A stretch of DNA of 64,000 bases. Source: Magnetovibrio sp. (GTDB lineage Bacteria > Pseudomonadota > Alphaproteobacteria > Rhodospirillales > Magnetovibrionaceae). The stretch's first letter is position 1; each line of letters opens with the position of its first letter. Position numbers and translations under genes: made by a program. The notes beneath the pieces are model-generated. The model was not told the DNA's origin, made no database searches, and worked only from the letters and a program-made list of their open reading frames with translations. Location of the stretch: assembly GCA_028281525.1 (NCBI GenBank), contig JANQJR010000017.1, positions 1 through 64,000 on the forward strand. Direction: 5' to 3'. Positions 9,506-16,294 of the stretch are shown in pieces.

Positions 9506-9724
9506 TTATTCAGGCGCGTTGACCTTGGCCCAACTGCCCATCAACTCCGCGAAGTGGGCAGCGGTTTCATGATCGAATTCCAAGTCGGTAAAGCGCTTGC
9601 CTTCCTTGATGCGCACATGGAGCATCTTGAAGCCGCCTTCGTATGCGGTTTCTGAGACCGTGATTTCCTTGTTCCACGGCGCGTTGATGACGTCGAGCTG
9701 AGTGATGGTTTCGTAATTGGGCAT
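9506..9724 (-). CDS. Small conserved hypothetical protein (possibly DUF6967)
   Basis: 72 residues with a good ribosome-binding site (AGAGAGGA before the ATG at 9724). The sequence has no membrane segment, no cysteine, and a compact alpha/beta look (VSETAYEGGFKMLHVRIKEGKRFTDLEFD). It resembles small alphaproteobacterial proteins grouped as DUF6967 as far as I recall, but I cannot verify the family. It sits 14 bases after the TauD-like dioxygenase gene, same strand, so the two are almost certainly cotranscribed. Function unknown. The tight pairing suggests it works with the dioxygenase. Confidence 0.7.
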   Translation of the reverse strand: MPNYETITQLDVINAPWNKEITVSETAYEGGFKMLHVRIKEGKRFTDLEFDHETAAHFAELMGSWAKVNAPE

Positions 9725-9738
9725 GCGAAATCCTCTCT

Positions 9739-10737
9739 TTATATATTGGATGCCGTATCGGATACGCGTTCCAGATAGCGGGCGCGCAGCATCATGCGCT
9801 CGCCCGCTGGTTCCTCGCCGTCTTCGAAGGCCGTGCGGGTATGCAGCACGTTGTTGCAGATCAGGCCCTGGCCCGGACTTAAACGGTGACGGAAGATATA
9901 CGCCTCCCCTTCACCGCCGTCCTTCAAAAGCTCTTCCATGAACTTGACCGCCGCCTGGGTGGCGTCATCCGCCGCCCAGACGATATTGCGCTTGCGCGCG
10001 GTGTAGCGCATGTGCAGCGTGCCGTCGGTGTTGAGCGAAAACACCGGGCCGCCCACGTCGCCGCGCTCCACATCGGCGTCCATATCGTTGCCGGGAATGA
10101 TCATCGCATCGTCGCGGCAAAAGGCGGCGACCATCTCCGGATTCTTTTCGCGCATCAGCAAATACGCCATTTCCGGGTCGAACAGCGCATTTTCCCCGCC
10201 AGCGCCCCCCGCTTGGCGCACACAATGCAGGATCATGCCGCGGATGCGCCGGTCAGCGGTGTTATAATAGCCGTCCGTGTGCCAGTTGATGGGGCGGCTG
10301 GTGTACGGGATGTACATCTTGCGGCCCTGTTCCAGGCGCGCCGTGCCCGCCGCGACATGCAAAGGCGTGATCGCGTCTTCGTCCGCGTACGGGTTGTGAT
10401 CCAGGCTCTCCATACCGAAACTGCGGCCCAGCGCACAAACCAAGTCCTTGGATTCCTCCACGTCGTCCTCGGCCTTGCCGACATAAACGGCCATGCCGGC
10501 ACGGCGCACGCGGTCGCGAATCGCGGCGCGTTCCGTTTCGGTTGGGTTACGCGAATCCTTCAACTCGACGACCAATTCGTCTACGGATTTCGGAAAAGCC
10601 GCGAGCTTTCGGTCACGCCAACGGGTAAAAGCGTCCGCGCCGCAAGCCAAGGCAAACGGCCCGTTTGCGCCATCTTCGGGCGCCAGCGAGACGGCATGGC
10701 GGGCGAACGCTTCCTTTTGACCGGGTTCCATATTCAT
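9739..10737 (-). CDS. TauD/TfdA-family Fe(II)/2-oxoglutarate dioxygenase
   Basis: 332 residues. The iron-binding facial triad is visible: HTDGYY around residue 153 (HxD) and the distal His in NNVLHTRTAF near 300. An Arg-rich C-terminus (ERMMLRARYLER) carries the 2-oxoglutarate-binding Arg expected of the family. Such enzymes hydroxylate small substrates such as taurine, alkylsulfonates or gamma-butyrobetaine; the substrate here is unknown. It is cytoplasmic and upstream of a small conserved gene in one unit. It lies divergent from dsrA across a 547-bp gap, so a link to organosulfur metabolism is tempting but only inferred. The start MNMEPGQ at 10737 lacks a strong ribosome-binding site; an in-frame ATG lies two codons later. 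Confidence 0.85.
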   Translation of the reverse strand: MNMEPGQKEAFARHAVSLAPEDGANGPFALACGADAFTRWRDRKLAAFPKSVDELVVELKDSRNPTETERAAIRDRVRRAGMAVYVGKAEDDVEESKDLVCALGRSFGMESLDHNPYADEDAITPLHVAAGTARLEQGRKMYIPYTSRPINWHTDGYYNTADRRIRGMILHCVRQAGGAGGENALFDPEMAYLLMREKNPEMVAAFCRDDAMIIPGNDMDADVERGDVGGPVFSLNTDGTLHMRYTARKRNIVWAADDATQAAVKFMEELLKDGGEGEAYIFRHRLSPGQGLICNNVLHTRTAFEDGEEPAGERMMLRARYLERVSDTASNI

Positions 10738-10893
10738 GGTGTTTCAACAGCCTTTCTGTAAAAGATTCACTTTTTTCAACAGTGCCAGAGTCTTAGGGCC
10801 TTTTTTAGGGTGGTTTCACAATCTATTGATGGGGTATTAACCTTATGATTTGAAACAAAGTTTCAGAATTGATGCGTTGCAGCACATTTCCTA

Positions 10894-10922
10894 TTGGACA
10901 TATTAGATTGACGTAATATAAA
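10894..10922 (+). promoter_or_regulatory. Candidate sigma70 promoter for the dsr locus
   Basis: TTGGAC at 10894-10899 and TATAAA at 10917-10922 are separated by 17 bases, in an AT-rich stretch. If used, transcription would start near 10929 and give a leader of about 355 bases before dsrA. The assignment is by eye. Confidence 0.5.
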
Positions 10923-10955
10923 ATCCAGCCAAAATAACAAGACGGGCGTGGCAAC

Positions 10956-11063
10956 ACGCTGGGCGAACGGGCAGAAAAGATATCTGTCTTGACGCTGGGC
11001 GAACGGGCAGAAACAATACATGCCTTGACGCCGGGCGAACGGATAGAAAACAAATCTGCCTTT
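10956..11063. repeat. Three tandem 36-bp repeats upstream of dsrA
   Basis: Units at 10956-10991, 10992-11027 and 11028-11063 share the core ACGCTGGGCGAACGGGCAGA (third copy ACGCC, and ATAGA for GCAGA). A less conserved tail ends in TCTG/CATG followed by TCTTG or CCTTG. No spacers are present. The position between the dsr promoter candidate and dsrA suggests a multi-site operator or a leader RNA element. It could also be a simple minisatellite. Confidence 0.85.
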
Positions 11064-11138
11064 CGCGGATAACAAAATAACAGGCGTCGGCTGTACGGGG
11101 TAATATCCCCATAGCACATCCGCTAAACAGCACGTCCT

Positions 11139-11161
11139 GGTATGTCCCGATGGGACATGCC
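11139..11161 (+). promoter_or_regulatory. Inverted repeat in dsrA leader (10-3-10)
   Basis: GGTATGTCCC and GGGACATGCC flank a 3-base centre with 9 of 10 pairs. GTTTTTA follows directly. It could act as an operator or, given the T-run, as an attenuating terminator about 120 bases before dsrA. Confidence 0.55.
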
Positions 11162-11173
11162 GTTTTTAGCTGG

Positions 11174-11190
11174 GTTTCCAGCATGGAAAC
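11174..11190 (+). promoter_or_regulatory. Perfect inverted repeat in dsrA leader (7-3-7)
   Basis: GTTTCCA and TGGAAAC are separated by GCA. This lies 12 bases after the previous inverted repeat. The two hairpins together could form a tandem leader structure. Confidence 0.45.
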
Positions 11191-11284
11191 GGGGGGACCT
11201 CGTTAAACTCCAGGTGGTTCTGGAGTGGGGACTCTTTTGTGTCCTTTTTTGGGATCGAACGAACTCTGCGGAGGAAAGACAAAA

Positions 11285-12538
11285 ATGGCGACCAACAAAC
11301 CTGATACTCCTCTTCTTGATCAGCTTGAAGACGGCCCGTGGCCGAGCTTCGTCACCGGCCTGAAGCGCTTGGCTGATGACGAAGGTAAATCTTATGCTCC
11401 GATCATGAAGAGCCTGCTCGGGCAGCTCGAGCACTCCTACGAAACCCGTAAGGGCTATTGGAAAGGCGGCACCGTCGGTGTGCGCGGCTATGGCGCTGGT
11501 GTTATCCCCCGCTTCTCCGAAGTGGCGGACAAGTACCAGGAAAGCAAAGAATTCCACACCCTGCGCGTGATGCCCCCCGCCGGCATGCACTATGACACCG
11601 ACACGCTCCGCAAGATGTGCGACATTTGGGAAAAGTATGGCTCCGGTCTGATTGCTTTCCACGGCCAGTCCGGTGACATCATGTTCCAGGGTTGCGACAC
11701 CGAAAACGTGCAGCCGGCCTTTGACGAACTGAACGAATTGGGCTTCGACCTTGGCGGCGCGGGCGCGGGCGTGCGCACCTCCATGAGCTGCGTCGGTTCC
11801 GCCCGTTGCGAACAGTCCTGCTACGACGAAGCCAAAGCGATGCGCATGGTCATCAACAACATGTTGGACGACATGCACCGCCCGTCCCTGCCTTATAAGT
11901 TCAAAGCCAAGTTCTCGGGCTGCGCCAACGACTGCGTCAACGCTTCGCACCGTTCGGACTTCGCCGTGCTCGGCACCTGGGCGGACGACATCAAGGTCGA
12001 CCAGGAAGAAATCAAAAAGAAAGTCGCCGAACTGGGCCGCAAAGAGTTCAACGCTCAAGTGGTGAACATGTGCCCGACCCGCGCGCTGTCTTTGAACGAC
12101 GACGACACCTTGGACATCGACAACGAAAGCTGTGTGAAGTGCATGCACTGCATCAACGTCTGCACCAAGGCGCTGTCCGTTGGCGACGAAAAGGGCGTGA
12201 CCATCCTGGTTGGTGGTAAGCGTACACTGAAGATCGGCGACCTGATGGGCACCGTTGTGGTTCCGTTCCACAAGATGGAAGACGAGGACGATTACGAATG
12301 GCTGGTCGAGCTGTCCGAAAACGTTCTGGACTTCTTCGCCGAAAACGCTCTGGAACATGAGCGCACCGGTGAAATGATCGAACGCATCGGTCTCGTCAAC
12401 TTCCTCGAAGGCATCGACGTGGATGTCGACCCGAACATGGTCACCCATCCGCGCACCAGCTCCTATGTCCGCATGGACGGCTGGGACGAAGAAGTTGATA
12501 AGTGGAACTCCCGCAAGGGCGCCGCTGCCGCCGAGTAA
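11285..12538 (+). CDS. dsrA: Reverse dissimilatory sulfite reductase, alpha subunit
   Basis: 417 residues. The start MATNKPDTPLLDQLE is chosen because GGAGGA lies 9 bases upstream and it matches the usual DsrA N-terminus (TPLLDQLEDGPWPSFV). The siroheme/[4Fe-4S] ligand motifs are visible: SCVGSARCEQSCYDEAKAMR region and SGCANDCVNASHRSD. An inserted ferredoxin domain has CVKCMHCINVCTKAL. With DsrB it forms the cytoplasmic alpha2beta2 enzyme. In sulfur oxidisers it oxidises DsrC-bound sulfur to sulfite. First gene of the locus. Presence of dsrEFH and dsrL next to it supports the oxidative direction rather than sulfate reduction. The gene is intact. Confidence 0.97.
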   Translation: MATNKPDTPLLDQLEDGPWPSFVTGLKRLADDEGKSYAPIMKSLLGQLEHSYETRKGYWKGGTVGVRGYGAGVIPRFSEVADKYQESKEFHTLRVMPPAGMHYDTDTLRKMCDIWEKYGSGLIAFHGQSGDIMFQGCDTENVQPAFDELNELGFDLGGAGAGVRTSMSCVGSARCEQSCYDEAKAMRMVINNMLDDMHRPSLPYKFKAKFSGCANDCVNASHRSDFAVLGTWADDIKVDQEEIKKKVAELGRKEFNAQVVNMCPTRALSLNDDDTLDIDNESCVKCMHCINVCTKALSVGDEKGVTILVGGKRTLKIGDLMGTVVVPFHKMEDEDDYEWLVELSENVLDFFAENALEHERTGEMIERIGLVNFLEGIDVDVDPNMVTHPRTSSYVRMDGWDEEVDKWNSRKGAAAAE

Positions 12539-12569
12539 TCGGTAACTCGCTGAAGACATAACGCAATCA

Positions 12570-12602
12570 CCCGCCGGGCTTTCCACCCGGACGCCCGGCG
12601 GG
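12570..12602 (+). other. Intercistronic stem-loop between dsrA and dsrB
   Basis: CCCGCCGGGC and GCCCGGCGGG form a perfect 10-bp GC stem with a 13-base loop in the 99-base dsrA-dsrB gap. There is no T-run, so RNA stabilisation or processing is more likely than termination. Confidence 0.7.
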
Positions 12603-12637
12603 AAGTTGACTGACACGATTAGTTTGGAGAGAGAAAC

Positions 12638-13720
12638 ATGAGTGAGGCGCAAGAAGCACCGCGTATGCCTGATGAGTGCGGCGTCCCGGATCCGATGCCG
12701 TACATGCATCCGGCTCTGAAGAAGAGCTACGGCAACTGGGCCTGGCACGACCGCCCGCAAACCGGCGTTCTGCACCACGTCGCCAAGGACGGCAGCGAAG
12801 TTTGGACCGTCAAAGCCGGCACCCAGCGCCAGATGGACGTCTACACCATCCGCAAGCTGTGTGATATCGCTGACGAACTGGCCGGTGGCCACGTCCGTTT
12901 CACCACCCGCTCGAACATCGAGTACATGGTCGAAAGCGAAGCCGAAGTTCAGCCGCTGATCGAGCGCCTGGAAAGCGAAGGCTTCCCGGTGGGCGGCACG
13001 GGCAACTCCGTGTCCATGATTTCCCACACTCAGGGCTGGCTGCACTGCGACATTCCGGGCACCGACGCGTCCGGCGTGGTGAAGTCCCTGATGGACGTCC
13101 TGTACGACGAGTTCAAACAGGAAGAAATGCCGAACCGCGTGAAGATCACGACGTCTTGCTGCCAGATCAACTGCGGCGGCCAAGGCGACATCGCGATCAA
13201 CGTGCAGCACACCAAACCGCCGATCATCAACCACGATCTGGTCGCCAACATGTGCGAACGTCCGGCCGTTGTGGCCCGCTGCCCCGTCGCGGCGATCCGC
13301 CCGGCCCTGGTCAACGGCAAGCCGACCCTGGAAGTGGACGAAAAGAAATGCGTCTGCTGCGGTGCCTGCTTCCCGCCGTGCCCGCCGATGCAGATCAACG
13401 ACCCAGTGAACTCCAAGATCGCCATCTGGGTCGGTGGTAAGCACTCTTCCACCCGCTCCAAGCCGTCCTTCCACAAGCTGGTGGCGGCCGGTCTGCCGAA
13501 CAACGCCCCGCGTTGGCCGGAAGCCGCTGACGTGGTGACCCGCATCCTGAGCGCCTATAAGGAAGGCGGCAAACCGTGGGAGCGCATGAACGAATGGATC
13601 GATCGTATCGGTTGGCCGAAATTCTTCGAGGTCACCGGTCTTCCGTTCACCAAGTTCCACATTGAAGACTGGCGTGGTGGCCGCAACGCGTTGAACGCGT
13701 CCTCGCAGGTCCACCTCTAA
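12638..13720 (+). CDS. dsrB: Reverse dissimilatory sulfite reductase, beta subunit
   Basis: 360 residues starting MSEAQEAPRMPDECG, with GGAGAGAG just upstream. The DsrB core shows KITTSCCQINCGGQGDIA and the second Cys cluster NMCERPAVVARCPVAAI, which coordinate the siroheme-coupled [4Fe-4S] cluster. A ferredoxin domain follows with CVCCGACFPPCPPMQ. Partner of DsrA in the alpha2beta2 sulfite reductase of the cytoplasm. Located 99 bases after dsrA, an unusually long gap containing a strong stem-loop. All expected motifs are present and the length is normal for the family. Confidence 0.97.
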   Translation: MSEAQEAPRMPDECGVPDPMPYMHPALKKSYGNWAWHDRPQTGVLHHVAKDGSEVWTVKAGTQRQMDVYTIRKLCDIADELAGGHVRFTTRSNIEYMVESEAEVQPLIERLESEGFPVGGTGNSVSMISHTQGWLHCDIPGTDASGVVKSLMDVLYDEFKQEEMPNRVKITTSCCQINCGGQGDIAINVQHTKPPIINHDLVANMCERPAVVARCPVAAIRPALVNGKPTLEVDEKKCVCCGACFPPCPPMQINDPVNSKIAIWVGGKHSSTRSKPSFHKLVAAGLPNNAPRWPEAADVVTRILSAYKEGGKPWERMNEWIDRIGWPKFFEVTGLPFTKFHIEDWRGGRNALNASSQVHL

Positions 13721-13738
13721 GGTAACTGTATTTCTTGC

Positions 13739-13760
13739 GGGGGCGGCGTCAGTCGCCCCC
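13739..13760 (+). other. Intercistronic stem-loop between dsrB and dsrE
   Basis: GGGGGCG and CGCCCCC form a 7-bp stem with an 8-base loop, without a T-run. It lies 18 bases after the dsrB stop. Confidence 0.6.
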
Positions 13761-13782
13761 ACTCGAAACAAGGGATTGTTTT

Positions 13783-14142
13783 ATGAAGTTCGGTATTTTG
13801 ATCAACGAAGGACCGTTCACGCACCAGGCATCCGACACGGCTTATCATTTCACCAAAGCCGCGCTGGAAAAGGGCCACGAAGTGCCGCGCGTGTTCTTCT
13901 ATTACGATGGCGTCAACAACGCCAATAAGTTCTCCGCACCGCAAGCCGACGACCGCAACCTGGTCAAGCTGTGGGGCGATCTGGCCGCCGAAAAGGACGT
14001 CGACCTCGTGGTCTGCGTCGCTGCCGGCCTGCGCCGCGGTATCGATGAAGCAAGCCTGGCTGACGGCTTCCGCATTTCCGGTCTGGGCCAACTGGTCGAA
14101 GCCGGTATGGGCTGTGACCGCCTGATGATGTTTGGAGACTGA
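13783..14142 (+). CDS. dsrE: Sulfurtransferase subunit DsrE
   Basis: 119 residues, start MKFGILINEGPFTHQASD at 13783. An in-frame extension upstream is ignored because it runs through the stem-loop. The conserved Cys is residue 78 in LVVCVAAGLRRG, the same position as the sulfur-binding Cys78 of Allochromatium vinosum DsrE. It is the active subunit of the DsrE2F2H2 hexamer, which carries persulfide sulfur in the cytoplasm and hands it to DsrC. DsrEFH together with DsrC marks an oxidative Dsr system. It is followed 4 bases later by dsrF. Confidence 0.96.
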   Translation: MKFGILINEGPFTHQASDTAYHFTKAALEKGHEVPRVFFYYDGVNNANKFSAPQADDRNLVKLWGDLAAEKDVDLVVCVAAGLRRGIDEASLADGFRISGLGQLVEAGMGCDRLMMFGD

Positions 14143-14146
14143 TCTG

Positions 14147-14569
14147 ATGGCTGAATACGAATTTGATACCGAAGGCGTCAAAAAGACTTTCACCTTCATG
14201 AACCGCAAGGCGCCGTACGGCACCGTATACGCTCTGGAAGTGTTGGAAACGGTCTTGATCTCCGCGGCGTTCGAACAGCATGCCAACATCGTGTTCGTCG
14301 ATGACGGCGTCTACCAACTCAAAGCCGGCCACGACACCGCAGACATCGGCATGAAGAACTTTTCGCCTACATTCGGCATCATCGAAATGGAAAAAGAAGA
14401 CGCCGACGAGGACGAAGACATCGATATGGTTTGGCGCATCCTTGTCGAGAAGGAATCCATGGAGGCCCGCGGCCTTTCCGAGGACGACTTCAAGGTCGAC
14501 ATCGAAGTCGTCACCGCTGCTGAACTCGCTGACATCGTTGACGCATCCGATTGCGTCATCGGCGGCTAA
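14147..14569 (+). CDS. dsrF: Sulfurtransferase subunit DsrF
   Basis: 140 residues, start MAEYEFDTEGVKKTF at 14147, 4 bases after dsrE. It has the DsrE/F fold pattern (FMNRKAPYGTVYALEVLETVLISAAFEQHANIVFVDDGVYQL) but lacks the active Cys at the DsrE position, as is usual for DsrF. The C-terminal half is acidic. It is a structural subunit of the DsrEFH hexamer with DsrE and DsrH. Gene order E-F-H is the standard one. Confidence 0.95.
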   Translation: MAEYEFDTEGVKKTFTFMNRKAPYGTVYALEVLETVLISAAFEQHANIVFVDDGVYQLKAGHDTADIGMKNFSPTFGIIEMEKEDADEDEDIDMVWRILVEKESMEARGLSEDDFKVDIEVVTAAELADIVDASDCVIGG

Positions 14570-14587
14570 CGAAGGAGAGACAGAACC

Positions 14588-14890
14588 ATGCTTCACACTG
14601 TGAACAAGTCGCCCTTCGAGCGCACTTCGCTGGACACCTGCTTGCGTCTGGCCAAGAAGGGTTCCGCCATCCTGCTCATCGAAGACGGCGTCATCGCCGC
14701 CGTGAAGGGCACCGCTGAATCTGCTAAGATTGAAGGCGCGGTTGGCAACCACCCGATTTACGTTCTGGGACCGGACCTCAAGGCCCGCGCCCTGCCCGAA
14801 GACCAAGTGATCGACGGCGTCAAGGTCGTGGATTACGCGGGCTTCGTGGATCTGGCTGAAGAGCACGGCGCGCATAACGCCTGGCTTTGA
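14588..14890 (+). CDS. dsrH: Sulfurtransferase subunit DsrH (TusB family)
   Basis: 100 residues. The TusB/DsrH signature MLHTVNKSPFERTSLDTCLRLA is clear. A conserved Cys is residue 18, close to the Cys20 described for A. vinosum DsrH. LLIEDGVIAAVKGT follows. Third subunit of the DsrEFH sulfur carrier. A GAAGGAGAG ribosome-binding site precedes the ATG. Separated from dsrC by 111 bases that include a small stem-loop. Confidence 0.95.
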   Translation: MLHTVNKSPFERTSLDTCLRLAKKGSAILLIEDGVIAAVKGTAESAKIEGAVGNHPIYVLGPDLKARALPEDQVIDGVKVVDYAGFVDLAEEHGAHNAWL

Positions 14891-14902
14891 GCCGCACGTT
14901 TC

Positions 14903-14918
14903 GCCCCGCTGGGGCTTT
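14903..14918 (+). other. Intercistronic hairpin between dsrH and dsrC
   Basis: GCCCC and GGGGC flank GCT and are followed by TTT, resembling a weak terminator or attenuator. It may let dsrC be expressed at a level different from dsrEFH. Confidence 0.45.
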
Positions 14919-15001
14919 GTAAAGCCCAAGTGGGCATTGAATCACCGGTTCTTCCCCCCCCGGCAACACCTAAGGGGACCGGTTAATAAGGAGACTGAAA
15001 A

Positions 15002-15337
15002 ATGGCTGCATATAACGTTAACGGTACCGAATTTGAACACGACGAAGAGGGCTACATCCTCGACGTCAACCAATGGAACGAAGACCTGGCCAAGGTCATC
15101 GCCGTGGACGAAGGTCTGGATATGACCGACGAACACTGGGAAGTCGTGAACTTCCTGCGCGAATACTACAACGAATATCAGATTGCTCCGGCCGTGCGCG
15201 TGCTGGTCAAGGCCATCAAGAAGAAGTTTGGCGCCGACAAGGGTTCGAACAAGTACCTGTACGAACTGTTCCCGTACGGCCCCGCCAAGCAGGCTTGTAA
15301 GATCGCCGGCCTGCCGAAGCCGACGGGCTGCGTCTAA
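15002..15337 (+). CDS. dsrC: Sulfur-carrier protein DsrC
   Basis: 111 residues with AAGGAG upstream of the ATG. The flexible C-terminal arm carries Cys99 and the penultimate Cys110, ten residues apart (KQACKIAGLPKPTGCV). This is the two-Cys pattern of true DsrC as opposed to TusE. DsrC accepts sulfur from DsrEFH, presents it to DsrAB as a persulfide or trisulfide, and is recycled by the DsrMKJOP complex through DsrK. The internal PYGPAKQACKIAG region is strongly conserved. A strong terminator follows, so dsrC probably ends the first transcript. Confidence 0.97.
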   Translation: MAAYNVNGTEFEHDEEGYILDVNQWNEDLAKVIAVDEGLDMTDEHWEVVNFLREYYNEYQIAPAVRVLVKAIKKKFGADKGSNKYLYELFPYGPAKQACKIAGLPKPTGCV

Positions 15338-15350
15338 GGCGCACTGATCA

Positions 15351-15394
15351 CCCGGGGCGGGCTGCCCTATTTCACGGCTCGCCCCGGGTTTTCT
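15351..15394 (+). terminator. Rho-independent terminator after dsrC
   Basis: CCCGGGGCGGGC (15351-15362) pairs with GCTCGCCCCGGG (15377-15388) in 11 of 12 positions and is followed by TTTTCTT. It separates dsrABEFHC from dsrM onward, although read-through is possible. Confidence 0.85.
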
Positions 15395-15542
15395 TACTGT
15401 TCAGAAGTACAAATTTCAGCAGGCAATTAGGCCTGGGCACTTCTGATCACCCAATCGGTCTATATGCACCGATGCTCATTTAGACGCGCCTAAAATATTT
15501 GTTTTGCCCTTTTGAAGACAGCAAACTAAGGACAAGAACAAG

Positions 15543-16283
15543 ATGTCGACTTTGTCGGTGATCTACGCGATTCTCTTCTATGCGGCCACTCTGCTGCTGG
15601 TGGTCGGCTTGGCGTTGCGCATCAAGCTTTATGCCAGCACGCCAGCTCCGTTGAAGATCCCCACCATGCCGGCTCCGTTGACGAAGTCAGGCGCCGCCTT
15701 CCGTATTTTCAAGGAAGTCGCCTTCTTCGAAAGCCTGTTCAAATCCAACCGCTGGATTTGGGTCTTTGCCGTGCTGTTCCACGCTGGTTTGGCCCTGGTG
15801 CTGCTGCGCCATGTGCGTTACTTCCAGGCCGATGTGTGGACCATCATCACGTTGATCCAGCCGTTTGGCATCTACGGCGGCATGGCCATGGTTGCGGGCC
15901 TCTTGGGCCTGTGGGCCCGCCGTCTGGTCCAAGAACGCATCCGCTACATCACCGGCCCGTCGGATCATCTGATGCTGGCGCTGCTGGTGGTGATCGGCGT
16001 TACCGGCCTGGGCATGAAGTACGTGATGCACACCGATATCGTCGCCGTGAAGGCATATTTCTTAGGGCTGCTGCGTTTCAATATCCAGGACCTGCCCACC
16101 GACCCGCTGCTATTGATCCACTTGGGCGCGGTCGCAATTTTGATGATCGTTTTCCCGTTCAGCAAACTGTTGCATGCGCCGGGCGTGTTCTTCAGCCCAT
16201 CGCGCAATCAAGTTGACGACCCCCGTGAAAAACGTCACCTCGCGCCGTGGGCCGCCCCCATGGACGCCGACCGTGAAGCCTGA
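15543..16283 (+). CDS. dsrM: DsrM, membrane b-type cytochrome of DsrMKJOP
   Basis: 246 residues with about five hydrophobic helices, of the NarI-like family. Membrane His residues that could bind two b hemes are visible (VLFHAGLALVLLRH and LLIHLGAVAI). As the quinone-interacting subunit of the DsrMKJOP complex it exchanges electrons between DsrK and the membrane quinone pool. It starts 205 bases after dsrC, following a terminator, so its own promoter in 15395-15542 is likely. The ribosome-binding site for dsrK overlaps its stop codon (TGAGGAG), coupling the two. Confidence 0.94.
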   Translation: MSTLSVIYAILFYAATLLLVVGLALRIKLYASTPAPLKIPTMPAPLTKSGAAFRIFKEVAFFESLFKSNRWIWVFAVLFHAGLALVLLRHVRYFQADVWTIITLIQPFGIYGGMAMVAGLLGLWARRLVQERIRYITGPSDHLMLALLVVIGVTGLGMKYVMHTDIVAVKAYFLGLLRFNIQDLPTDPLLLIHLGAVAILMIVFPFSKLLHAPGVFFSPSRNQVDDPREKRHLAPWAAPMDADREA

Positions 16284-16294
16284 GGAGTTCGATC

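Larger units (their letters stand above)
10738..11284. other. Divergent dioxygenase/dsrA control region
   Basis: 547 bp. Reading rightward it holds a candidate sigma70 promoter (10894-10922), three 36-bp tandem repeats (10956-11063), two inverted repeats (11139-11161 and 11174-11190) and the dsrA ribosome-binding site GGAGGA at 11270-11275. It is AT-rich on the left (10740-10935). Short open frames across the repeats merely translate the repeat and are not convincing genes. Confidence 0.6.

Noticed and set aside
10956-11063. CRISPR-like array of 36-bp repeats
   Set aside because: 36 bp is a usual CRISPR repeat length, but the units are directly adjacent with no spacers, only three copies, and no cas genes are in the window.
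10823-11184. Small leftward proteins across the 36-bp repeats
   Set aside because: All three leftward frames stay open because of the repeat, giving different repetitive peptides (for example SARSPSV units). No ribosome-binding site and no reason to favour one frame.
11225-11284. Twenty-residue N-terminal extension of DsrA
   Set aside because: The internal ATG at 11285 has a good GGAGGA site and matches the usual DsrA start; the extension contains no conserved sequence.
11123-13771. Long open frame (882 codons) antisense to dsrA and dsrB
   Set aside because: The coding sense on the plus strand is unambiguous. The antisense frame has no ribosome-binding site, His/Val-rich composition typical of antisense readings in GC-rich DNA, and no recognisable domain.
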